This document shows, piece after piece, positions 1-5,862 of a stretch of DNA of 6,686 nucleotides. Source of the stretch: a bacterium (GTDB taxonomy: Bacteria; Desulfobacterota; S145-22); NCBI GenBank assembly GCA_027073795.1, contig JALTEW010000345.1:1-6686 (forward strand), written 5' to 3'. Position 1 is the first letter of the stretch. Every line of letters begins with the position of its first letter. A program made the position numbers and the translations under genes. The notes under the pieces are model-generated. The model had not been told where the DNA came from. It ran no database searches and was given only the letters and a program-made list of their open reading frames with translations.

Positions 1-1187
1 TGAAAAATAAGTTGCGCGCGTGTCATTACCAGATACTCATAACCTATTCGGTAATAATTCTTTTGTCTATTCTCACTGCACCCTCTCTATCCCTTGCCAA
101 AAGGCACAGGCATCAAACTTCAAAAAAGCACAGGTCCTTTATCCCGTACAGAGGGTACGTAGTTATGGAACCCGTCACGGGCACTATCATCAAAGCTGGC
201 CATCCCGATGTAAAGGTTGAACCAGCTTCTGTGTCAAAGCTTATGCTCGCCGCTGTCACCTTTGATTTCATCAAGCAGGGTAAAGCCAAACTTGATGAAA
301 TTGTGACGACATCCCGCAAGGCTTCCAAAATGGGGGGCAGCCAGGTCTACCTGAAAGAGGGAGAGCAATTCCCCCTTAATGAACTCCTCTATGCTATTAT
401 TGTTCAATCCGCCAATGACGCCTGTGTGGCCGTTGCGGAGCATTTGGCAGGAACCACGGATGCGTTTGTCGACTTAATGAATAAAAAGGCAAAGGCACTG
501 GGAATGAAAAATAGCCACTTTGTCAGTGTCAGCGGTCTGTATGTCAAACCTGATGTACACGATGTAACTACCCCCCGGGACATGGCCATCCTTGCGCGCT
601 ACCTCATCCTCCATCATCCCGAAATCTTGAAATATACCTCCGTAAAAGTCAGAGGGTTCCGAAACAACACCTTCATTATGAGAAGCCATAACCACCTGCT
701 TCTGCATTTCAACGGTATGGATGGCATGAAAACGGGGTATTATCATCGGGCAGGATTTAACTTGGTTGCCACCGCAAAACGTGGGAACCAGCGCTTTATT
801 GTTAGCCTCTTTGGGGCTTCCAAGGCAAAGATACGGGACAAAAAAATCACCGAACTCATGGAATACGCCTTTAGAAACTACAGGCGGTTACGGTTAGCCG
901 AAGCAGGCAAGGCACTTGAGACCATGAATATAAAGATGGGCTCCGATAAAACCGTCAAACTCCCTCTTAGGGCCGCTAAAACCATTGATATTGTGGTTGA
1001 AATTGGGAAGAAAATCACAAAAAAAGTAAGATACCTGAAAAATTCTCCTCCCTTCAAAGCAAATGAAGAGGTGGGTGAAGCCACTTTTTACATCGGCAAC
1101 AAACCCGTCGGATCCACCACTCTCCTTGCAGGCAAGGATGTCAAAAAACCCAGATGGTCTATCTTTAAAATCTTTAAAAAGAGTTGA
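1..1187 (+). CDS. D-alanyl-D-alanine carboxypeptidase (peptidase S11, DacA/PBP5 type), exported
   Basis: This is a serine DD-carboxypeptidase that would trim the terminal D-Ala from peptidoglycan stem peptides in the periplasm. Numbering from an xTG codon whose first base lies just before the window (N-terminus then MKNKLRACHYQ), the three penicilloyl-transferase motifs are present and well spaced: SVSK at 77-80 (nucleophile Ser77, Lys80), SAN at 137-139 and KTG at 244-246. Residues 1-33 form a signal peptide with a hydrophobic core, ending SLSLA before a very basic stretch (KRHRHQTSKKHRS). About 300-388 resembles the PBP5 C-terminal beta domain. The tail WSIFKIFKK could be a short amphipathic membrane anchor. 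At ~395 aa the length is normal for the family. A TTG at position 12 is the first start visible inside the window, but the frame is open to base 1, and bases 1-2 are TG, so the 5' end is probably cut by one base. The 3' end overlaps the DUF123 gene by 50 bp. Which S11 paralogue (DacA, C, D or F) cannot be told. Confidence 0.93.
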   Translation, partial: KNKLRACHYQILITYSVIILLSILTAPSLSLAKRHRHQTSKKHRSFIPYRGYVVMEPVTGTIIKAGHPDVKVEPASVSKLMLAAVTFDFIKQGKAKLDEIVTTSRKASKMGGSQVYLKEGEQFPLNELLYAIIVQSANDACVAVAEHLAGTTDAFVDLMNKKAKALGMKNSHFVSVSGLYVKPDVHDVTTPRDMAILARYLILHHPEILKYTSVKVRGFRNNTFIMRSHNHLLLHFNGMDGMKTGYYHRAGFNLVATAKRGNQRFIVSLFGASKAKIRDKKITELMEYAFRNYRRLRLAEAGKALETMNIKMGSDKTVKLPLRAAKTIDIVVEIGKKITKKVRYLKNSPPFKANEEVGEATFYIGNKPVGSTTLLAGKDVKKPRWSIFKIFKKS

Positions 1188-1650
1188 ACAAACGGTTTTA
1201 AACCCGCAAAAACTCCCTAAAAAACCTGGAAGTTACGTTCTCATTCTAAAAAACTCACGCGTTCAGACTCTTACCGTAAGACGGTTAGGCCAGATTACCT
1301 TTCATGCAGGATTTTATGCCTATGTCGGTTCCGCCATGGGTGGCCTTTCAAAAAGGACCTCACGATACTTCAAACCCATCCAGAAACCTCACTGGCATAT
1401 TGATGTGCTCATCCCAGTATTCAAAATATCATCTCTCTATCTTTTCCCGTCGGATACAAGACAGGAATGTCAGACTGCACGGTTGCTCTTACAAGCGCCA
1501 GGCGCCACCCCAATCATGGGGTTCGGGAGCACCGACTGCCACTGTCCTTCTCACTTGTTTCACTTTGCAGACCTGAAAAAGATGCCTCCTTTCAGAAAAA
1601 TTAAAGGGATTCTGAATTGCAGAGATGCCGTAGAAATATCCAACCCGTAG
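1138..1650 (+). CDS. Stand-alone DUF123 (GIY-YIG-like) domain protein
   Basis: This is a 170-aa protein that is almost entirely one DUF123 domain, a family related to GIY-YIG nucleases and also found fused to endonuclease III-type proteins. Biochemical function is not established. The GIY-like element is GSYVLIL at residues 31-37 and the YIG-like element is YAYVGSA at 61-67. They are followed by basic residues Arg73 and Arg76, HWHID at 85-89, Glu110 in ECQTA, and the family signature GFGSTDCHCPSHLF at 128-141, with its Cys/His cluster. I chose ATG 1138 because it is the nearest in-frame start before GSY and has AGGCAAGG just upstream. An ATG at 1063 would add 25 codons of unlike sequence inside the carboxypeptidase gene. 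The chosen start overlaps the upstream gene by 50 bp, which suggests translational coupling and co-transcription. The last ~25 residues fall outside the domain. Confidence 0.85.
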   Translation: MSKNPDGLSLKSLKRVEQTVLNPQKLPKKPGSYVLILKNSRVQTLTVRRLGQITFHAGFYAYVGSAMGGLSKRTSRYFKPIQKPHWHIDVLIPVFKISSLYLFPSDTRQECQTARLLLQAPGATPIMGFGSTDCHCPSHLFHFADLKKMPPFRKIKGILNCRDAVEISNP

Positions 1651-1826
1651 GTTCGCAAAAAGCTTTTCTATCATTGTGGAAACGGGCTGCAGAAATTACA
1701 GGGGCTCGGATAAGTGTTGACTTCGTACACAGATGAAAAATCCTGAAGCCTGTATCAGGACAAGACCGTTTCCAGGGTAGTGTATGGGCCTTTACCAACC
1801 CCCGGTCTGTTCAATATCACCGTTTG

Positions 1827-1854
1827 TCATTTCCCGCCTATTGGGCGAAAATGA
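1827..1854. repeat. Imperfect inverted repeat (hairpin) upstream of the acs-type promoter
   Basis: TCATTT at 1827-1832 pairs with AAATGA at 1849-1854, and CGCC at 1835-1838 pairs with GGCG at 1844-1847. A small internal loop (CC against A) separates the two helices, and the terminal loop is TATTG. No T-run follows, so it is not a standard intrinsic terminator. It ends 25 bp before the -35 element. It could be an operator or a weak transcript-end structure. Confidence 0.4.
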
Positions 1855-1871
1855 AAGGGAGTTCAAAGGGA
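1854..1871 (+). promoter_or_regulatory. Tandem AAAGGGA repeat, possible activator site
   Basis: AAAGGGA occurs at 1854-1860 and again at 1865-1871, a period of 11 bp, about one helical turn, so both copies would lie on the same DNA face. Including flanks, 8 of 11 positions match between the units. They sit roughly 45-60 bp before the predicted transcription start, the usual range for an activator. Binding by any protein is inferred. Confidence 0.3.
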
Positions 1872-1879
1872 AAATTCTC

Positions 1880-1910
1880 TTGACTTTTTTTATAGAAGCC
1901 AGTAAATAAT
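1880..1910 (+). promoter_or_regulatory. Sigma-70-like promoter for acetoacetyl-CoA synthetase
   Basis: The -35 element TTGACT at 1880-1885 matches consensus at 5 of 6 positions. Two -10 candidates overlap: TAAATA at 1903-1908 (17-bp spacer, 3 of 6) and AATAAT at 1905-1910 (19-bp spacer, 5 of 6). The local sequence is AT-rich. Transcription would begin near 1915, leaving a leader of about 55 nt that contains the palindrome at 1942-1956. Confidence 0.55.
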
Positions 1911-1941
1911 CAAATAGAGAATCTAAGTAGTTGCGAAAAAC

Positions 1942-1956
1942 AAAAGGTTACCTTTT
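1942..1956. promoter_or_regulatory. Perfect 15-bp palindrome next to the ribosome binding site (candidate operator)
   Basis: AAAAGGTTACCTTTT is a perfect odd palindrome with 7-bp arms around a central T, downstream of the predicted transcription start and directly abutting the Shine-Dalgarno sequence. Its right arm (CCTTT at 1951-1955) is complementary both to its left arm and to the AAAGG that starts the ribosome binding site. It could be a repressor site or affect translation. The function is inferred. Confidence 0.4.
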
Positions 1957-1964
1957 AAAGGAGG
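1957..1964 (+). promoter_or_regulatory. Strong ribosome binding site fixing the acetoacetyl-CoA synthetase start
   Basis: AAAGGAGG is a near-ideal Shine-Dalgarno sequence placed 5 nt before ATG 1970. It decides the start: the same frame extends up to a TTG at 1931, which has no ribosome binding site and would add 13 residues not typical of the family. Confidence 0.85.
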
Positions 1965-1969
1965 ATATC

Positions 1970-3934
1970 ATGGCCAAGCTATTGTGGAAACCATCTGAGG
2001 ATAGGATTAAGAACTCTAATATGTATAAGTTTATTCAGTATATCAACAAAAAGTATAATACAGACTTTACGGAATACAGCCAGCTCTACCAGTGGTCAAT
2101 TGAAAATATACCTGAATTTTGGGCCTCAATCTGGGATTTCACTGAGATCAAGGCATCCAAAACATATGAAATGGTGGTTGATGATCTTACCAAATTCCCT
2201 GGTGCAAAATGGTTTGTCGGAGCAAAACTGAATTTCGCAGAAAACCTCTTAAGATACAGAGATGATCATACTGCCTTTATATTCAAGGGTGAGACCCAAA
2301 AGGAAGCAAGGATGAGCTATGGAGAGCTTTATGATTCCGTTGCGCGTCTGGCAAAATCTCTCAGGGATATGGGGGTCTCTACCGGGGACAGGGTAGCAGC
2401 CTACATGCCTAATATGATGGAAACAGCTATTGCCATGCTTGCTTCTACAAGTATAGGCGCTACATGGTCTTCCTGTGCAACTGATATTGGCCCTGGGGCC
2501 GCCATAGACCGCTTTGGCCAGATTGAACCAAAGGTCTTATTTACTGCCAGCGGGTACTTTTATAAGGGGAAGGCATTTGATTCTATCTCCAACGCTGCTG
2601 AAATCGTCAAGGGGATACCCTCGATAGAAAAGGTTGTAGTAGCCTCATACACAGAGGACAGGCCTGACATCAGCGCAATACCTAAATCTGTTCATTACAG
2701 CGATTTTCTGTCAAAGGAAACAGGGCTCGAGATCCAATTTGAACAATTGCCTGCCGATCACCCTCTGTATATTATGTTCTCCTCGGGGACAACAGGTAAG
2801 CCAAAGTGTATGGTCCAGGGAGCCGCAGGGGTACTTGCAAATCAGCTAAAGGAGCTGATACTTCACACCGACCTGAAAAGGGACGATGTCCACTTCTTTA
2901 TCACAACCTGTAGCTGGATGATGTGGAACTGGATGTTGGCGTCTCTTGCCACGGGAAATACGATTGTCCTGTATGACGGAAATGCCCTCTACCCTGATCC
3001 CGGCGCAATGTGGAAGCTGATAGAAGACGAAAAAGTGACCATGTTCGGTTGTAGTGCAAGCTATATAAATTTCTTAAGGTCTAAAGGGGTTAGACCTGGT
3101 AAAGACTATGACCTATCATCGTTAACCCAGATATGGCAAACGGGCTCAGCCTTGCTGGCTGAGGGGTTTGAGTGGGTTTACGATGAGGTGAAGAAGGACC
3201 TACATTTTAATTCAAGTTCGGGGGGCACAGACATCAATGGGTGTTTTGCCACAGGGAATCCTATCAGCCCCGTTTATGCAGGGGAGTTGCAGGCCCCTGC
3301 CCTTGCCATGAAGATCAAGGCATATGATGAGAAGGGTAATCCAATACTTGACAAACAGGGAGAACTTGTCTGTGAGGCACCTGCACCTTCGATGCCCCTG
3401 TATTTCTGGAACGACCCAGGAAATAAAAGGTATAAAGATGCCTATTTTACAGTCTATCCCAACGTGTGGAGGCACGGTGACTATGTTGTGATCCACAGCG
3501 ATACGGGGGGGATCACCTTTTTTGGACGCTCCGACTCTGTACTTAAACCGTCAGGGGTCAGGATAGGGACAGCCGAGATCTATAATCAAGTGGAAGAGTT
3601 AGAAGAAGTTGCTGACAGCCTTGCGATAGGACAGAGCTGGAAAGGGGATCAAAGGGTTCTTCTATTTGTGAAATTAGCAGAGGGATATCATCTGACAGAT
3701 GAGCTTAAAAATAAGATAAAGGTGACCTTACGTACAAAGGCATCGCCGAGGCATGTCCCTGCGGAGATCATAGAGGTGCCAGATATTCCTTATACCTTGA
3801 ACATGAAGAAAGTAGAAAGTGCGGTCACAAATATAGTAAACGGCAGACCAGTCGTAAACAGGGATGCACTTGCCAATCCTGATTGCCTCGATTTCTATGA
3901 GGATTATTATAAAAAGCATCTTAAAGATGTTTAA
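1970..3934 (+). CDS. Acetoacetyl-CoA synthetase (acetoacetate--CoA ligase)
   Basis: A cytoplasmic ANL-superfamily adenylate-forming ligase of 654 aa, the usual length for acetoacetate--CoA ligase (EC 6.2.1.16): acetoacetate + ATP + CoA gives acetoacetyl-CoA + AMP + PPi. The N-terminal cap (about 1-90) is of the acetyl/acetoacetyl-CoA synthetase type. Core motifs in order are NFAENLL at 88-94, DRFGQIEPKVLF at 180-191 (characteristic of acetoacetyl-CoA synthetases), the P-loop SSGTTGKPK at 271-279, NSSSGGTDI at 414-422, WRHGDY at 500-505 and the hinge FFGRSDSVLKPSGVRIG at 517-533. The C-terminal catalytic-lysine motif is TLNMKKVE at 609-616, with the expected Lys at 613, but Met replaces the Gly I expect from TLSGKKVE-type relatives. 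It probably routes acetoacetate into thiolase or polyhydroxybutyrate-type metabolism. It stands alone with its own promoter, and no CoA-transferase or thiolase is adjacent. Arginine codons are 17 AGA/AGG out of 21, unlike the glycosyltransferase downstream. Confidence 0.9.
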   Translation: MAKLLWKPSEDRIKNSNMYKFIQYINKKYNTDFTEYSQLYQWSIENIPEFWASIWDFTEIKASKTYEMVVDDLTKFPGAKWFVGAKLNFAENLLRYRDDHTAFIFKGETQKEARMSYGELYDSVARLAKSLRDMGVSTGDRVAAYMPNMMETAIAMLASTSIGATWSSCATDIGPGAAIDRFGQIEPKVLFTASGYFYKGKAFDSISNAAEIVKGIPSIEKVVVASYTEDRPDISAIPKSVHYSDFLSKETGLEIQFEQLPADHPLYIMFSSGTTGKPKCMVQGAAGVLANQLKELILHTDLKRDDVHFFITTCSWMMWNWMLASLATGNTIVLYDGNALYPDPGAMWKLIEDEKVTMFGCSASYINFLRSKGVRPGKDYDLSSLTQIWQTGSALLAEGFEWVYDEVKKDLHFNSSSGGTDINGCFATGNPISPVYAGELQAPALAMKIKAYDEKGNPILDKQGELVCEAPAPSMPLYFWNDPGNKRYKDAYFTVYPNVWRHGDYVVIHSDTGGITFFGRSDSVLKPSGVRIGTAEIYNQVEELEEVADSLAIGQSWKGDQRVLLFVKLAEGYHLTDELKNKIKVTLRTKASPRHVPAEIIEVPDIPYTLNMKKVESAVTNIVNGRPVVNRDALANPDCLDFYEDYYKKHLKDV

Positions 3935-3979
3935 CCCGAGTGAATAACTTTAAACAAAGGGATTGTTGCCAGTACTGAG

Positions 3980-4029
3980 GCCTTTGGGGGGAAAGTGCTT
4001 TAAAGGCAAGGAGGACTAACCCTTTCCCC
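3980..4029. repeat. Overlapping inverted repeats after acetoacetyl-CoA synthetase
   Basis: GGGGAAAG at 3988-3995 is a perfect inverted match to CTTTCCCC at 4022-4029, with a 26-nt loop. Inside and overlapping it, GCCTTT at 3980-3985 pairs with AAAGGC at 4002-4007. The two stems interleave, so they could not both form as simple hairpins and would be alternatives. Neither has a T-run after it. A GGAGG at 4010-4014 lies in the loop, but no start codon follows it at a usable distance. It may mark a factor-dependent end of the upstream transcript. Confidence 0.3.
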
Positions 4030-4044
4030 ACACCATCTCTCGGC

Positions 4045-4076
4045 TTGACACCAACGTAAATTTTGTTAGTCATTAT
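4045..4076 (+). promoter_or_regulatory. Possible promoter for the DUF3783-glycosyltransferase-regulator operon
   Basis: A consensus -35 hexamer TTGACA lies at 4045-4050. The best -10 candidate is CATTAT at 4071-4076 (4 of 6), but the 20-bp spacer is long. Its placement between the acetoacetyl-CoA synthetase gene and the next start fits a new transcription unit. The leader would be only about 20 nt. Confidence 0.35.
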
Positions 4077-4103
4077 GCGATAGAAGGGACGATTGAAAAA
4101 AGC

Positions 4104-4562
4104 ATGGCGGACAATACCTTTAAAAAAGTCGGTTCTTCCAACAACCGAATGTACGGCCCTCAGAAAATCGTTGCCTGTGGATACGCACCGGAGGAACACG
4201 CTTCCTTGCTTGCCTTTTTGAAAGCCCAAGGTTTTGAAGGCTTCCCCGTCGTGTTTGTCCCAAAACCCGAGGAGGGAAAAACGCTAAAGGAAATCATTTC
4301 AAGCCCGCACCTTTCCGGGTATCAATCTGCTCCAGGGGATAGAAAGGCTTTGATCCTCTCAGGATTCACAGAGAATGAACTTCGTCGATTGCTTTCCGCC
4401 TACCGAACGGAAAAAACAGCCCGGCCCCTCATGGCCACCCTCACACCTACCTCCAATACCTGGACTGTCCAAACCCTGCTAACCGAACTTGGCCGGGAAG
4501 CGGAGGCAATGAAACGCTTGCAGCGGCAGAAAGCCACTCAATCACCCACAAACAATCCATAG
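4104..4562 (+). CDS. DUF3783 domain protein with an apparent internal repeat
   Basis: A 152-aa soluble protein of unknown function. The second half (about 81-129) matches the DUF3783 pattern: a hydrophobic strand then SGF (86-88), a helix with LL, and the signature TPTSNTW at 114-120 followed by a short helix (LLTEL). The first half (about 21-65) has the same layout: hydrophobic strand, CGY (25-27), E31, LL (35-36), a second strand ending in a Pro, then T60 and II (64-65). This looks like two copies of one unit, the first divergent. The tail 130-152 is basic and probably disordered. There is no signal peptide or membrane segment. The ATG at 4104 has a poor ribosome binding site (GAAGGGA about 14 nt upstream). 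ATG 4149 is the alternative and would remove 15 residues before the first unit. The gene ends 11 bp before the glycosyltransferase start, so the two are probably co-transcribed. Confidence 0.75.
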   Translation: MADNTFKKVGSSNNRMYGPQKIVACGYAPEEHASLLAFLKAQGFEGFPVVFVPKPEEGKTLKEIISSPHLSGYQSAPGDRKALILSGFTENELRRLLSAYRTEKTARPLMATLTPTSNTWTVQTLLTELGREAEAMKRLQRQKATQSPTNNP

Positions 4563-4573
4563 GGGGTTATGAA

Positions 4574-5860
4574 GTGCCGGAAGACAACCACTCTGCCCTT
4601 CCCCGCGAGGCACGGGAAGCCCTGAAAAAATTTAAAGACGCCGAAATCCTCATCGGCATTCCAAGCTACAACAATGCGAAAACCATTGGACACGTCATCG
4701 AAGCAGTCAAGATAGGGCACGCAAAATATTATCCCGGGAAACGCGCCGTTCTGGTCAATTCGGACGGAGGCTCTACCGACGGGACCTGTGAGGCAGCTCT
4801 GGCAGCCCTTGAAGAAGATATCTATGAAACAAGCCTTGTAGCAAAACCTGAGCATCCCATCTTGGGGCTTGCAACCCAATATGTGGGAATTCCGGGAAAA
4901 GGCTCTGCATTCAAAGCCGTTTTCGAAGCCGCCAAGCTCTTGGATGTCAAGGCGTGTGCTGTCTTCGATTCCGATCTGCGGAGTATCACCCCCGAGTGGG
5001 TTCAGCTCCTCCTTGCCCCCGTCCTGGAAAAGGGATACGGCTATGTCTGCCCTTTCTACCGGCGGTACAAATACGATGGTACCATCACCAACAGCATCGC
5101 CTACCCCTTAACCAGAACCCTGTACGGACGCCGTGTTCGTCAACCCATTGGGGGGGACTTCGGATTTTCGGCCAAGGTCGTAAGCCGTTACCTTGGAAAA
5201 GATGTATGGAACACCGACGTCGCCCGCTTTGGCATCGATATCTGGATGACCACCACCGCCATGGTAGAGGGATTTAAGATATGTCAATCCTTCATGGGTG
5301 CTAAAATCCACGATATCAAGGACCCAGGAGCTGATCTTGGACCCATGTTCGAGCAGGTCGTAGGAACCATCTTCCACCTGATGAAAGAATACGAGCCACG
5401 TTGGAAGAAGGTTGTGGGAAGCCGTCCAACTGCTATCTTTGGCTTTCAGGCGGAGGTCTCCCCCAGCCCTATTCAGGTCAACCTCCCCAGGATGGTTAAC
5501 AAATTCAAAGATGGCTTCGATGAAAACAGGCCGTACTACGAAAAATTCCTTTCAGACGACTGCCTCTCAAAACTAATTGAAGTGAGGGAGATGTGTACAG
5601 ACACCCTCGATTTCCCAAAGGTTCTTTGGGTAAAAACCATCTACAACTACGCGGCAAGCTACCAGCAGGCGGATGATAAATCACGCCTCATAGAATCTCT
5701 TATTCCCCTCTATTTTGGATTTGTCGCCTCCCTTGTCAAAGAAACAGAGTCTCTGGACGACTACAGGGCGGAAGAGGTTATTGAGAGGCTCTGTGAAATC
5801 TACGAAGACACAAAACCGTACCTTCTCCAGCAATGGAAGGAAAAGGGCTGCGAGGAATAA
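4574..5860 (+). CDS. GT-A fold glycosyltransferase, resembling mannosyl/glucosylglycerate synthases
   Basis: A 428-aa cytoplasmic nucleotide-sugar glycosyltransferase with no membrane segments. The GT-A fold shows as GIPSYNNAKTI at 28-38, DGGSTDGT at 64-71, PGKGSA at 107-112 and the metal-binding DSD at 132-134 (FDSDL). From memory of the families, PGKG, the DxD, YRR at 162-164, RQPIGGDFGFS at 189-199, FGIDIW at 219-224 and the late His246 (GAKIHDI) follow the order seen in mannosylglycerate synthase (GT78) and glucosyl-3-phosphoglycerate synthase (GT81). In those enzymes the His in the last motif helps bind the metal. I infer a sugar transfer to D-glycerate or a phosphoglycerate, but the donor and acceptor are not proven. 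Residues ~255-428 form a helical C-terminal region I do not recognise. The start is GTG 4574, with AGGGGG 7 nt upstream. The ATG at 4569 is out of frame. The gene sits between DUF3783 (11 bp) and a response regulator (2 bp), with a probable glycerate kinase further on. Confidence 0.8.
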   Translation: MPEDNHSALPREAREALKKFKDAEILIGIPSYNNAKTIGHVIEAVKIGHAKYYPGKRAVLVNSDGGSTDGTCEAALAALEEDIYETSLVAKPEHPILGLATQYVGIPGKGSAFKAVFEAAKLLDVKACAVFDSDLRSITPEWVQLLLAPVLEKGYGYVCPFYRRYKYDGTITNSIAYPLTRTLYGRRVRQPIGGDFGFSAKVVSRYLGKDVWNTDVARFGIDIWMTTTAMVEGFKICQSFMGAKIHDIKDPGADLGPMFEQVVGTIFHLMKEYEPRWKKVVGSRPTAIFGFQAEVSPSPIQVNLPRMVNKFKDGFDENRPYYEKFLSDDCLSKLIEVREMCTDTLDFPKVLWVKTIYNYAASYQQADDKSRLIESLIPLYFGFVASLVKETESLDDYRAEEVIERLCEIYEDTKPYLLQQWKEKGCEE

Positions 5861-5862
5861 GC

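Larger units (their letters stand above)
1651..1969. other. Intergenic region upstream of the acetoacetyl-CoA synthetase gene
   Basis: About 320 bp with no convincing gene on either strand; short reverse-strand reading frames here have no family features and no ribosome binding site. It holds a short inverted repeat TCCTGA...TCAGGA (1741-1760, 8-nt loop, no T-run), an imperfect hairpin at 1827-1854, a tandem AAAGGGA repeat at 1854-1871, a promoter at 1880-1910, and a palindrome plus strong Shine-Dalgarno at 1942-1964. These are listed separately. No clear rho-independent terminator for the DUF123 gene is visible. Confidence 0.7.

Noticed and set aside
1063..1137. Longer start for the DUF123 gene at ATG 1063
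   Set aside because: The added 25 codons lie wholly inside the carboxypeptidase gene, show no family similarity and have no ribosome binding site.
1717..1745. TTGACT at 1717-1722 as a promoter
   Set aside because: No acceptable -10 hexamer lies 16-18 bp downstream.
1741..1760. TCCTGA/TCAGGA inverted repeat as an intrinsic terminator for the DUF123 gene
   Set aside because: The stem is only 6 bp and no T-run follows.
1601..1798. Reverse-strand 65-codon frame across the DUF123 3' end and intergenic region
   Set aside because: It overlaps a supported gene, has no ribosome binding site and the product resembles no family.
1931..1969. TTG 1931 as start of acetoacetyl-CoA synthetase
   Set aside because: AAAGGAGG sits 5 nt before ATG 1970, and the TTG has no ribosome binding site; the extension would translate the palindrome and the Shine-Dalgarno.
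3921..4229. Reverse-strand 102-codon frame between acetoacetyl-CoA synthetase and DUF3783
   Set aside because: It overlaps the DUF3783 coding region and its product shows no motif; it is best explained as a shadow frame.
4954..5277. Alternative-frame 107-codon reading frame inside the glycosyltransferase
   Set aside because: Its composition (Arg, Pro, His, Trp rich) is typical of an out-of-frame reading of a GC-rich gene, and the main frame has all glycosyltransferase motifs.
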